From Klebsiella huaxiensis (lineage in GTDB: Bacteria > Pseudomonadota > Gammaproteobacteria > Enterobacterales > Enterobacteriaceae): DNA of 64,000 nt. Numbering within the stretch: the stretch's first letter is position 1; every line of letters begins with the position of its first letter. Below the pieces are notes generated by a model. The model saw only the letters and a list, made by a program, of their open reading frames with translations, was not told the DNA's origin and searched no databases. A program made the translations under genes and the position numbers. The stretch is taken from assembly GCF_003261575.2 (NCBI RefSeq), contig NZ_CP036175.1, positions 3,038,001 to 3,102,000 of the forward strand. Reading direction: 5' to 3'. Positions 25,825 through 34,437 of the stretch are shown here, in pieces.

Positions 25825-26277
25825 TTATTCGCCAATATTCCGTTTTTCAACCAGCAGCACATGCTGCGTCGCCATGACGCACTCGTTGCGCTGATTCACG
25901 GCCTCCAGCTTTTCCGTCACAAAGCCGTATTTCTCATTACGCGGGTGATCTTTCATTTCACTAATAGAAATATTGACCCGAATGGTGTCGCCAATAAAAA
26001 CCGGGTACGGGAAACGTAACTTTTCATAGCCATAGGTCATGGCTTTAGAATTAATAACACCAGCCGTCATTCCTACGGCAACGGCAAACGTTAAGGTGCC
26101 ATGAGCAATACGCTGGCCAAAAGGTTGAGTTTTACACCACTCGGCGTCCATATGATGAGGATAAAAATCCCCGGTTTGTCCGGCATGAATAACAATATCG
26201 CTTTCAGTAATAGTACGTCCCGTAGTTGTCCGGCATTCAGACAGAGAGAAATCTTCGAAATATTTATCGATAAACAT
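25825..26277 (-). CDS. MaoC-like hydratase/dehydratase
   Basis: 150-residue single hot-dog domain. Hydratase-2 motif GQTGDFYPHHMDAEW with the expected catalytic Asp and His (about 34-42), then FGQRIAHGTLT. In the family these residues hydrate enoyl-CoA or dehydrate 3-hydroxyacyl-CoA (also mesaconyl-CoA hydratases). It is the last gene of a minus-strand operon with sugar-acid enzymes, and two CoA-transferase genes lie a few kilobases away, so a CoA-thioester intermediate is plausible. Confidence 0.9.
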   Translation of the reverse strand: MFIDKYFEDFSLSECRTTTGRTITESDIVIHAGQTGDFYPHHMDAEWCKTQPFGQRIAHGTLTFAVAVGMTAGVINSKAMTYGYEKLRFPYPVFIGDTIRVNISISEMKDHPRNEKYGFVTEKLEAVNQRNECVMATQHVLLVEKRNIGE

Positions 26278-26298
26278 AATTCTTACCTCGACAGGCGG

Positions 26299-26631
26299 TT
26301 ACTCCAGGTGATAAACCTCTTCCATTGATGCCCACAGCTCCCCCTCCTTCCTGCTTTCAAGAGGCGTCAGGCAAGGGATGCACTCATCCCACCAGCGCTG
26401 AGTAACGGGGTCTGCGGCCATCTTCGCCATATCCTTTTGATAATCATCGCCGTGATATTCGTAATAACTAAATAGCCAGCCATCTTTAAAGTAAATTGAG
26501 TAGTTAGAGATATTGCAGGCTTTAATCATAGCGTTCACTTCAGGCCAGGGATTAGCATGCAGTTGCGCATAATAAGCATATCTTTCAGGTTTAACCTGAA
26601 TAACACCGCCGAAACGTTGAATGGTTTTCAT
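26299..26631 (-). CDS. L-rhamnose mutarotase-family protein (RhaM-like)
   Basis: 110 residues covering the DUF718/RhaM dimeric alpha-beta barrel. YAYYAQLHANPWPEVNAMI holds the catalytic His, and SIYFKDGWLFSYYEY and TQRWWDECIP are conserved. The family interconverts alpha and beta anomers of L-rhamnose or related 6-deoxy sugars. A close paralogue is at 49464 (shared LHANPWPEVNAMIK). Sits between the MaoC and aldolase genes of cassette A. Confidence 0.92.
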   Translation of the reverse strand: MKTIQRFGGVIQVKPERYAYYAQLHANPWPEVNAMIKACNISNYSIYFKDGWLFSYYEYHGDDYQKDMAKMAADPVTQRWWDECIPCLTPLESRKEGELWASMEEVYHLE

Positions 26632-26650
26632 ATTATCCCTCGTAAACTGA

Positions 26651-27553
26651 TTAGATAATGGCGCTTTGTTTCAGCACCTCACGAATTTTGATTTTCCGCT
26701 CCTCGCTTAATGGCCCAGTCGGGCGTAGCGAATTCACCGGCACATCAAGGCCGATAAGCTGCAAGGCGTATTTAATGACGTTATAAAAAGGCACATCCAG
26801 GCCGTAGAGCGGTGGGATCCAGGACAACCTCTGCTGCAACGCGACCGCTTCACTCAGCTCACCGTTGCGCCAGTGCTGATAAATGCCGCAGGTCAGCTCC
26901 GGGGCAAAGTTAGCACTGGCGGGGATCGCGCCATCGCCACCTAAAATCAGGGTGCCAAACAGATACTCATCATATCCGGAGAACACAGCAAAATCCGGTC
27001 GCAGCGGTTTCACCGCGTGAATCACTTCGCGAATATGATTTAAGGTATCAACGGTATCCTTAAGACCCACGATATTCGGGCATTCCAGCGCCAGACGCTG
27101 GATACAGGAAACAGGGATCGACTGGCCGGTCAGCGCCGGGAAGTTATACAACACGATTGGTATCGGCAACTGTTCGGCGATATAGCGGAAATGCTCGAAC
27201 AGATATTCGTCGGCCAACGGGTTGTACCACGGGTTGATCACCACTACGCCGTCCGTACCCGCCTCCAGTGCCAGGCGACCAAACTCGACGGTCGCCTGGG
27301 TGCCGGGACAAGAGATGCCAACCAGCACGGGCTTACGTCCCGCAACATATTCAATACAGAACCGCATCACCTCCAGGCGCAGGCTATCTGACATATGGGC
27401 GAATTCGCCCGCACTGCCGAGAAAAAAGAGTCCATCCACATCGCTGGCAAGCAGATGGTCAATCAGTCGCGACATCGCCGGGCGATCCAACTGCTCGTGC
27501 TCATCAAACAACGTAGGGACCGGGGGAATAATGCCGCTAAATTTCGTACTCAT
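26651..27553 (-). CDS. DHDPS-family aldolase, YagE/YjhH (2-keto-3-deoxyaldonate) type
   Basis: 300-residue TIM barrel. GLFFLGSAGEF (41-51), catalytic Tyr136 in LYNFPALTGQ and Schiff-base Lys165 in GLKDTVDT are those of the dihydrodipicolinate-synthase superfamily; the surrounding residues match E. coli YagE-type 2-keto-3-deoxygluconate aldolases. Expected reaction: cleavage of a 2-keto-3-deoxy sugar acid to pyruvate and an aldehyde. AGGAG seven bases before the ATG. A paralogue with the same motifs is at 48545. Confidence 0.92.
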   Translation of the reverse strand: MSTKFSGIIPPVPTLFDEHEQLDRPAMSRLIDHLLASDVDGLFFLGSAGEFAHMSDSLRLEVMRFCIEYVAGRKPVLVGISCPGTQATVEFGRLALEAGTDGVVVINPWYNPLADEYLFEHFRYIAEQLPIPIVLYNFPALTGQSIPVSCIQRLALECPNIVGLKDTVDTLNHIREVIHAVKPLRPDFAVFSGYDEYLFGTLILGGDGAIPASANFAPELTCGIYQHWRNGELSEAVALQQRLSWIPPLYGLDVPFYNVIKYALQLIGLDVPVNSLRPTGPLSEERKIKIREVLKQSAII

Positions 27554-27601
27554 GTGTCACTCCTGATGTTCTAAAAGATATCGGTCAAAGACGCCTGCGC
27601 G

Positions 27602-28471
27602 TCATGCTTCCCTCAACCGATAGAGTTCGTGTGCATTGTGGCTAAAAAAGTTCTCTTGCCAGGCGCGGCCCTGCCCCTCGGTAATGCGCAGTAGCGTATC
27701 GACCCACGGGATCAGTCCGGTATTCAGTAAGCAGACCGGGAAATTGCTGGCGAAGACGATCCTGTCGGCGGAAAAGATCTCCAGACACTGCTCAACCGTC
27801 GGACGTACCAGACTGATATCGCCATCAGCGGGAATATTGACCCCAGAAACTTTGCACCAGACGTGTGGCTGCTGCGCCAGTGCCTGCAAACGTTGCCGCC
27901 AGTTCGCCGCGTAGGTCGCTTCCTCCATCAGCCGGACGCTATCAACATTACCCATATGATTTAGCACCAGGGTCGTTGACGTCCGTTCAGCCAGCGCCAC
28001 CGCATCCGCCAGATCTTCATTGCGCAGGCAGACCTCAAAGCAGAGCCCTGCTTTACCCAGCGCATTAACATTATTGAGAAAATCAGAGGTCAGGCAGGCG
28101 CCAGGCAGTTGGCTGGGAACATGTAAAACATGACGTACGCCTTTGATCGCCGAATGGTATTTTCCGGCGTCCAGACAGCGTGAGACCGCATCTGGCTGTT
28201 GCAGGTCGAGGGAAATAATGCCCCCCTCGACAAAATTCGCCGGATCTTCACAGAGATCGTGCAGAAATAGGCTTTCCTCATCTCGCTGCTCGGGCGCGAC
28301 GTCAACCTCGACGTACACCGCCCGGTCGATGCACCACTTTTCCTGGTCAACCCGCGCGCGATAATCCTGCCAGCTAACATCATGATTCAACGCCGGAACC
28401 GCACTGAGCCACGGCAGACGAAAGCGCGACAGATCCCATAGATGAAGATGCGTATCGGTAATGTGCAACAT
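27602..28471 (-). CDS. Amidohydrolase-2 family (sugar lactonase-like)
   Basis: 289 residues of the COG3618 amidohydrolase group that includes L-fucono- and L-rhamnono-lactonases. N-terminal metal motif THLHLWD (His8, His10), LVLNHMGN, and C-terminal FASNFPVCLL. The last motif has Asn where the paralogue at 46062 has Asp (GGDWPV), so the metal site differs. Expected to hydrolyse a sugar lactone made by the adjacent Gfo/Idh/MocA dehydrogenase. Cytoplasmic. Confidence 0.88.
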   Translation of the reverse strand: MLHITDTHLHLWDLSRFRLPWLSAVPALNHDVSWQDYRARVDQEKWCIDRAVYVEVDVAPEQRDEESLFLHDLCEDPANFVEGGIISLDLQQPDAVSRCLDAGKYHSAIKGVRHVLHVPSQLPGACLTSDFLNNVNALGKAGLCFEVCLRNEDLADAVALAERTSTTLVLNHMGNVDSVRLMEEATYAANWRQRLQALAQQPHVWCKVSGVNIPADGDISLVRPTVEQCLEIFSADRIVFASNFPVCLLNTGLIPWVDTLLRITEGQGRAWQENFFSHNAHELYRLREA

Positions 28472-28490
28472 ACCTGACCTCCCGTAGTTA

Positions 28491-29546
28491 TCAGTATTTC
28501 ACCGCTGTCGCACCGCTAGCGGTTGACTGGTAGCAGGCTTCCACCACGCACATGGTTTTCCAGGCGTCATTGATGTCGTTAAGCCAGATATAATTTGGAT
28601 CTTCTAGTTTGCACTGTAGCCCCGCCATCGGACCAATAAAGGCATCCGGGAACCAGGTCCCTTCAATTGCTAACGTTCGCCACCCTTTGCCATCATCAAG
28701 GATAAATTCAAATTTATCGTCAGCGCCCTGCGGATAATTTAAAATAACCCCAATCTGGATTTTAATCGCCCCTTTAGTGCCTTCTATTTTGAAGAAACAT
28801 TCCTGTTTATCCGGGGAGTAATCATGACCATGGTTAGTATGAATATTGGCACGAATAACATCGCCATAGTCCATGATAATCGATGAACGAGTTTGCGCCA
28901 GCTCCATCATTTTAGGATGCTTCATGGTTTTACAATAAACGGACTGGGGGTCGCCAAGGAAGAAACGAATCGCGTCGATATAATGTATGCTGTGGTAATT
29001 AACCTCCATCCGTTCTTTCTCAAAAAGAAACTTCCAAAGATTCCACGGCGTTTGGCAAATAACTCGCATTTCAACATCATGAATATCGCCAAGCAGACCT
29101 TCATCAATCATTTTCTTCGCGGCGATCATAAAGGGGGCGCGACGTAGCTGGAAATTAATGCCAGCGGTAATATTTTTCTCATGACAACAATCAAGAATGG
29201 CTTTCGCCTGTTCAATGGATTCGCCCATCGGCTTTTGAATCAATACCCCAACCTGCGAAGGGAGTTTCTGTAAAATCGGCAAAATTTCTGAGGCCGGTAC
29301 GGCGATATCAAATACGCAGTCTTCGGATCTCGCCAGCGATACCAGCTCCTCAATCGACTGGCAAGTATGAGGAATATCCCACTGCGAAGCCACGCTTTGT
29401 GCTTTCTGATAATCCCGATCATACAGACCAAGAACCCGGAATCCGGCTTTGCGATACGCGGGTAAATGTGAGTCAGTGACAATACCGCCAGCACCAATAA
29501 TGACGATAGGTTTACTGTTTTGCGGCATGTTCAGTTGCGTTGTCAT
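28491..29546 (-). CDS. Gfo/Idh/MocA-family dehydrogenase
   Basis: 351 residues. N-terminal Rossmann motif IVIIGAGGIVTDSHLPAYRK (about 15-34), the conserved QKPMGESI (in place of EKP), and the C-terminal beta-sheet domain with VNYHSIHYIDAI carrying the putative catalytic His. Oxidises sugars or sugar derivatives with NAD(P). In cassette A it is the best candidate for the first oxidation that makes the lactone. Seventeen bases separate it from the transporter gene upstream. Confidence 0.9.
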   Translation of the reverse strand: MTTQLNMPQNSKPIVIIGAGGIVTDSHLPAYRKAGFRVLGLYDRDYQKAQSVASQWDIPHTCQSIEELVSLARSEDCVFDIAVPASEILPILQKLPSQVGVLIQKPMGESIEQAKAILDCCHEKNITAGINFQLRRAPFMIAAKKMIDEGLLGDIHDVEMRVICQTPWNLWKFLFEKERMEVNYHSIHYIDAIRFFLGDPQSVYCKTMKHPKMMELAQTRSSIIMDYGDVIRANIHTNHGHDYSPDKQECFFKIEGTKGAIKIQIGVILNYPQGADDKFEFILDDGKGWRTLAIEGTWFPDAFIGPMAGLQCKLEDPNYIWLNDINDAWKTMCVVEACYQSTASGATAVKY

Positions 29547-29562
29547 CTCTTTATCCTCTTCT

Positions 29563-30573
29563 TTATGCTAATCCGTTGGCATATCCAACGATAACGACGG
29601 ATAGAACCAGAATAACGTTACCCAGCAGCATAACTTTTTTGGGTTTTTCATAACCTTGCCACTCACCTGTTTTGAGTCCCCAGGCGTTGGAAATAATCAG
29701 CGCCCCGGAGAGGAACGCTATCCAACCAATGACCGGCCCCAGCTCGCCCAGCAGCGCCGTGGACTTGGCATATAACCCTAATGCGGCAAACCAGATCCCC
29801 CCGGTCAGTAATGCTTTAAACCATGCAAAGGAAGAACCTGGGCGGGCAAAGTCGCTGAACGTGTTGTTTTTTCTCAATACCCACAGCGCATAACCGATAT
29901 TGGATATGAAGCCGCCGGAGGCAAAAACGATGACGTAAGCAATCAGGCTGGCGCTCACCGGATTAATACCATCTTCCACTGCCAGCGCGCTGGCCCGACT
30001 GGCGTAGGTATAGCCGACGTTCATCGCTGCGGTACCAAATCCCGAGGCCAGTGCCATCAATAGCCCGCTGACAAATTTATCGTTTTTGACCCGCGAAGCA
30101 TCCTGCTTTGACTCTTTATCTTTGAGAATACCGGCTTTGGTGATAACCCCTACGCCAATTAGCATCACCGCCATTCCGGCCAGCAGCCAGCTCATTGAGT
30201 TAGCAGGTGGTATTTTGTTAAGGATAAATAACGGAATTAGCGAGCCGAGCGAGCACCCCACCCCGGTATTAATCCCGACGGTTAACGACATGCCAATATT
30301 ATCAATGCCTTTACCATACCAGATGGCACTAATACCCCAAAGAAAACCGCAGGCGGCGGCAATTGATAAAATCCAACCGGGCGTCATCAGGATGTATTTT
30401 AAAAATCCTGGAACTTCAATCCACGTCCAGACAATAGGAATGATCAGTATGCCGATAATAGAAAATATCACCCAAAAGGCTTCCCAGGAAAATGGCCGGT
30501 AATTCTTCATTCCCAGCCCAAAGCTTCCCTGGAACATACAAGCGATCATCAATACAAAAAATCCCGCTAGCAT
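29563..30573 (-). CDS. RhaT-like sugar/proton symporter
   Basis: 336 residues with ten predicted membrane segments, the size and arrangement of L-rhamnose/H+ symporter RhaT (DMT superfamily). Motifs such as GSFGLGMKNYRPFSWEAFW and FLWGISAIWYGKG fit. The start at 30573 follows AGGAG by seven bases; a longer in-frame reading to 30654 has none. First gene of the minus-strand cassette A operon, so it probably imports the substrate, a deoxy sugar or close relative. Confidence 0.9.
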   Translation of the reverse strand: MLAGFFVLMIACMFQGSFGLGMKNYRPFSWEAFWVIFSIIGILIIPIVWTWIEVPGFLKYILMTPGWILSIAAACGFLWGISAIWYGKGIDNIGMSLTVGINTGVGCSLGSLIPLFILNKIPPANSMSWLLAGMAVMLIGVGVITKAGILKDKESKQDASRVKNDKFVSGLLMALASGFGTAAMNVGYTYASRASALAVEDGINPVSASLIAYVIVFASGGFISNIGYALWVLRKNNTFSDFARPGSSFAWFKALLTGGIWFAALGLYAKSTALLGELGPVIGWIAFLSGALIISNAWGLKTGEWQGYEKPKKVMLLGNVILVLSVVIVGYANGLA

Positions 30574-30839
30574 AGAGCATCTCCTGTTAATTAGATTATT
30601 TACCCAAGGATTATCCTCATCGTTTTGTTCATATATGTGAATCAATGGCCACAAATAAAAACCAATCGAAAATTAACGCTCGTTTTTTTAATGGTCAATC
30701 GAAATAAAACTTCAATTATTATTTTTCAATGCTGATCACAAATTCACCTAATCTGACTACAAAAGTATCAGTAGCTGTGACTCAATGGTAGTGCGGTAGT
30801 ACCAATTTTATGTGAAGTTCATTGCAAAAAGGAGTTGTT
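30574..30839. promoter_or_regulatory. Divergent promoter region of cassette A and the CoA-transferase operon
   Basis: 266 AT-rich bases between two divergent operons. A candidate operator TGGTA-N9-TACCA (30786-30804) contains the direct repeat GGTAGT twice; TGGT...ACCA resembles the sites of FadR-subfamily GntR regulators, one of which is encoded at 35177. It overlaps the expected leader of the + strand operon, 36-54 bp before its start. Confidence 0.4.
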
Positions 30840-31982
30840 ATGGTGACGTTGAGGGGCATTACCTGGGGTCATAGCCGCGGATTCACATCCGTTGTCGCAA
30901 CCGCACAGCGGTTTAGCGAACTGCATCCCGACATCGAAATTTTATGGGAGAAACGTTCATTGCAGGCCTTCGCTGATGGCGATCTGGATGAGCTGGCGCG
31001 GCATTACGACCTGCTGGTTATTGACCATCCGTGGGCGGGCTTTGTCGCGGAGAAAGCGATCCTTTTGCCTCTGCAAGATCATTTACCAAAAGCGTATCTT
31101 GACGATCAGGCGGCCAATTCGGTAGGTGGCTCCCACGAAAGCTATCTATTTAACGGTTTTCAAAGCGCCCTCGCCATTGATGCGGCCGCGCCTGTCGCGG
31201 TCTATCGGCCCGATCATCTGCAACAAGGTCAGTTCGCCCTGCCAGAAACCTGGCAAGACTTACTCACCCTTGCCCGCAGCGGCAAAGTGATTTACGCCGG
31301 GATCCCAATTAACTTGCTGATGGATTTCCTGATGCTCTGCGCTACCCGCGGCGGCACCTGGTTTGACGAGGAAAATATTACCCACCGCGACACCGGCATC
31401 GAAGCGCTTGAAGCGCTGCGCGAACTGGCCAGCCACTGTTCAAAAGAGATTTTTGACTACGACCCTATCGCCGTTCACGAACAGCTTTCGATCCGTGATG
31501 AGTGGAGCTATTGCCCCTTTGCCTATGGCTATTCAAATTATTCCCGCGCCGGATATGCCCGTTACCTGCTGAAAGCCACTGACGTTGTCTCCTGGCACGG
31601 CGAACCGCTGAAAACCGTGCTTGGTGGGACGGGACTGGCCATTTCCGCGAAATGTCGGCATCAAGAGGCTGCCCTCGCCTACGCCAGCTATACCGCTTCG
31701 CCGGAGGTACAGAAGACGCTGTTCTTTGATAACGGCGGTCAGCCGGGCCATCGCGGGGCCTGGCTTGATAAAGAGGTGAATCGCCGTAGCCTGGATTTCT
31801 TCATCGACACCCTTCCCACTCTTGATCGCTCGGCTAAGCGTCCGCGCTACAGCGGCTTTTTGAACTTTCAGGATCACGCTGGTGATGTGGTTCAGGAGTA
31901 TGTGATGCACGGTGGCAACAGCGCTGCTGTCTTTGCCCACCTGAACGCGCTTTATCAAAAATCACGCGGCTTAATGGGGTAA
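30840..31982 (+). CDS. Family 1 solute-binding protein lacking a signal peptide
   Basis: 380 residues with the two-lobe fold of ABC sugar-binding proteins: RFSELHPDIEILWEKRSLQA, LVIDHPWAG, LPETWQDLL, GGTWFDE and the late SPEVQKTLFFDNGGQPG. The start MVTLRGITWGHSRGF follows AAGGAG by five bases, and no hydrophobic leader exists, so the protein should stay in the cytoplasm. No ABC permease or ATPase genes adjoin. It is the first gene before two CoA-transferases (2 bases to the next gene). It may bind a ligand or CoA ester as a sensor or accessory subunit. Confidence 0.85.
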   Translation: MVTLRGITWGHSRGFTSVVATAQRFSELHPDIEILWEKRSLQAFADGDLDELARHYDLLVIDHPWAGFVAEKAILLPLQDHLPKAYLDDQAANSVGGSHESYLFNGFQSALAIDAAAPVAVYRPDHLQQGQFALPETWQDLLTLARSGKVIYAGIPINLLMDFLMLCATRGGTWFDEENITHRDTGIEALEALRELASHCSKEIFDYDPIAVHEQLSIRDEWSYCPFAYGYSNYSRAGYARYLLKATDVVSWHGEPLKTVLGGTGLAISAKCRHQEAALAYASYTASPEVQKTLFFDNGGQPGHRGAWLDKEVNRRSLDFFIDTLPTLDRSAKRPRYSGFLNFQDHAGDVVQEYVMHGGNSAAVFAHLNALYQKSRGLMG

Positions 31983-31984
31983 CT

Positions 31985-33142
31985 ATGCTTCCTTTAACAG
32001 GTTTAGTGGTACTGGATTTCAGCCAGTTTCTGGCCGGGCCTTCCGCTGCGCTGCGCCTGGCGGATATGGGGGCCAGGGTCATCAAAGTGGAACGTCCTCA
32101 GGGTGGGGATGCCAGCAGAAACCTGAGCCTTAATAATCAGTGGATTAATAACGACAGTCTGCTTTTTCATACTATTAATCGCGGCAAAGAGAGCTACACG
32201 GCAAATCTGAAAGAGCTCCAGGAGCTGGCTGCAGTTAAGCAGTTGATCGCGCAGGCCGATGTTCTTATCGAAAATTTTCGCCCCGGCGTGATGGACAAAA
32301 TCGGTCTTGGCTATGAACAGGCGAAGGCGCTCAACCCTCGTCTGGTCTATGCATCTGTGACCGGATACGGGACCGAGGGGCCGTGGGTTAAAAAACCCGG
32401 TCAGGATCTGCTGGTGCAGGCCATGTCGGGGCTCACCTGGCTCAACGGCAATCAGGACCAGCCGCCGACGCCGTTCGCGCTCTCGGTCGCCGATTCACTT
32501 GCCGGTGCACATCTGGTCGAGGGGATCCTCGCCTGCCTGATTCGTCGGGGGAAAACTCAGCTTGGCGGACGTGTTGAGGTCAGCCTGATGGAGTCGCTGC
32601 TCAGCATGCAGTTTGAAGTGCTGACCACCTGGCTCAACGACGGACATCAACCGCCTTGTCGTAGCGCGGAAAATAACGCCCATGCTTATCTCGCCGCTCC
32701 TTACGGTATTTATCCTACGCAACAGGGCTATATCGCGCTCGCTATGGGCTCAGTGGTTGAGTTGGGCGAAATCTTGGGTTCTCCAGAGCTCGCCGAATAT
32801 CGCAAACCGGACGAATGGTTCAGCCGTCGGGATGAGATCAAGCAGGTGATTGCCGGGATTCTGGCGACAGATAGCGCCGCATTTTGGGTCACCCGACTTG
32901 AGGAGGCGGGTTACTGGTGCGCTGAAGTTTGCGACTGGCAAACGCTGACGGCAAGCGAGGGATTCGAGGCGCTGGATATGATCCAGCATGTCAGACTTGA
33001 GGACGGCAACACGATCGCGATGCTGAAATCCCCGCTGCGCTTTAATGGCGCACGTGTCTCCTCTTCCCGCCCGGCTCCCGCGTTAGGCGCAAGTAGCGCA
33101 CAAATTCAGGCCGATTTTCATTTACGGGAGGTAGAGAAATGA
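31985..33142 (+). CDS. CaiB/BaiF family III CoA-transferase, first of a pair
   Basis: 385 residues. Family III motifs: VVLDFSQFLAGPSAALRLAD start, IKVERPQGGDASR, LIENFRPGVMDKIGLGY, VTGYGTEGPW and catalytic Asp170 in LSVADSLAG. These enzymes move CoA between carboxylic acids without ATP. It overlaps its paralogue downstream by four bases (ATGA), and the two align residue for residue to Asp170, so they may form a heterodimer like the succinyl-CoA:L-malate CoA-transferase of Chloroflexus. Substrate unknown. Confidence 0.92.
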   Translation: MLPLTGLVVLDFSQFLAGPSAALRLADMGARVIKVERPQGGDASRNLSLNNQWINNDSLLFHTINRGKESYTANLKELQELAAVKQLIAQADVLIENFRPGVMDKIGLGYEQAKALNPRLVYASVTGYGTEGPWVKKPGQDLLVQAMSGLTWLNGNQDQPPTPFALSVADSLAGAHLVEGILACLIRRGKTQLGGRVEVSLMESLLSMQFEVLTTWLNDGHQPPCRSAENNAHAYLAAPYGIYPTQQGYIALAMGSVVELGEILGSPELAEYRKPDEWFSRRDEIKQVIAGILATDSAAFWVTRLEEAGYWCAEVCDWQTLTASEGFEALDMIQHVRLEDGNTIAMLKSPLRFNGARVSSSRPAPALGASSAQIQADFHLREVEK

Positions 33143-34260
33143 AACCACTGTCAGGTATTAATGTACTGGATTTCAGTCAGTTCCTTTCCGGCCCGTCGGC
33201 TGCGCTTCGGCTTGCCGACCTTGGGGCCAGCGTAATCAAAATCGAGAACCCCGATGGCGGCGACATCTGCCGCAAGCTCTACATTTCCGAACTACAAATT
33301 GATGGCGATAGCTCGCTGTTCCACGCGATTAATCGCAATAAAAAAAGCGTCACCGTGAATCTAAAAGACGTCGCGCAGAAAAGCAGGCTGCGCCCGCTTC
33401 TCGAGCAGGCAGATGTGGTTATCTTTAATTACCGTCCCGGCGTCTCGCAGCGCCTCGGCCTGGACTATGCATCGCTACGGGAAATCAATCCCGGTCTGAT
33501 TTACGGTGAAATCTCCGGCTACGGCGACAGCGGTCCCTGGGTTTCACGTCCGGGCCAGGATTTGCTGGTGCAGGCGCTTTCAGGGCTCTGCTGGCTCAAC
33601 GGTAATCAGGATCAGCCCCCGCTTCCCTTCGGCCTTTCCGTCTGCGATATTTTCGCCGGAGAGTATCTTGTTCAGGGACTTATGGCCGGGCTGGTACAGC
33701 GGGCCAGCAGCGGTAGCGGGTGTCTGGTCCAGGTGAGCCTGTTGGATACCATTCTCGATCTGCAGTTTGAAGTTCTCACCACCTGGCTGAACGATGGCCG
33801 GCAGCCACCAAAGAGAAGCGCGGTCAATAACGCCAATGCCTATATTTCCGCACCTTACGGCATCTATCCCACCGCCGACGGCTTTATTGCGCTGGCGATG
33901 GCCTCCATCCCCCGGCTGGGAAATTTGCTGGGCTGCACCGCGCTGCTTGAGTTTAACGAACCAAAAGAGTGGTTCAACCGTCGGGATGAGATCAAACGAG
34001 TCCTGCTGGAGCACTTGCGGCATAAGAAAAGCGAGGAGTGGTTAAGCATTCTGGAGGCTGAGGATATCTGGTGTGCTCAGGTGATGGACTGGCAGCAGTT
34101 AATTGCCAGCGAAGGCTTTCAGTCGCTGAAGATGCTGCAGGAAGTGCGTTTGCAGAGCGGGAAAACCCTGCAAACCACCCGCTGTCCGATAAAAATCGAC
34201 GGCGAGATCTTCACAAGTGCCATTGGCGCGCCGCCGCTTGGCGCGCATAATCCGGGATGA
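33139..34260 (+). CDS. CaiB/BaiF family III CoA-transferase, second of a pair
   Basis: 373 residues, clear paralogue of the preceding gene: DFSQFLSGPSAALRLADLGA, FNYRPGVSQRLGLDY, ISGYGDSGPW and Asp170 in LSVCDIFAG, with shared PGQDLLVQA and WLNGNQDQPP blocks and the same C-terminal GAPPLGAHN ending. Both copies keep the catalytic Asp. Start overlaps the upstream stop, with GGGAGG as ribosome site. Tandem duplication followed by divergence is likely. Last gene of the + strand operon. Confidence 0.92.
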   Translation: MKPLSGINVLDFSQFLSGPSAALRLADLGASVIKIENPDGGDICRKLYISELQIDGDSSLFHAINRNKKSVTVNLKDVAQKSRLRPLLEQADVVIFNYRPGVSQRLGLDYASLREINPGLIYGEISGYGDSGPWVSRPGQDLLVQALSGLCWLNGNQDQPPLPFGLSVCDIFAGEYLVQGLMAGLVQRASSGSGCLVQVSLLDTILDLQFEVLTTWLNDGRQPPKRSAVNNANAYISAPYGIYPTADGFIALAMASIPRLGNLLGCTALLEFNEPKEWFNRRDEIKRVLLEHLRHKKSEEWLSILEAEDIWCAQVMDWQQLIASEGFQSLKMLQEVRLQSGKTLQTTRCPIKIDGEIFTSAIGAPPLGAHNPG

Positions 34261-34270
34261 TCATGCCACA

Positions 34271-34412
34271 AACAGCATCGCCTCCGGGGGAAATTCCACT
34301 CCCCTGCGGGCTTTCTCCCGGGGGCGGCGCAATGCGCCTTGCCCGGGCTACGGGCTCGCAGACGGCTGAAGACTGGTAGCCCGGACAGATGCGCAGCATC
34401 GCCTCCGGGATG
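34271..34412. repeat. REP/BIME cluster
   Basis: Several GC-rich palindromic units: GCCTCCGGGG..., CTCCCGGGGGCGGCGCAATG, GCCTTGCCCGGGCTACGGGC and the inverted GTAGCCCGGACAGATGCGCA with GCCTCCGGGA. Lies between convergent genes, the usual site for BIMEs; may also stop transcription. Related units are at 57358-57600. Confidence 0.85.
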
Positions 34413-34437
34413 GTTCGGCAATATTCTGAAACTGTCG

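Noticed and set aside
34265..34420. Possible CRISPR or integron-like repeats
   Set aside because: The repeats are REP/BIME palindromes with the usual GCCTCCGGGG and GCCCGGGCTAC units; there is no regular short repeat-spacer array.
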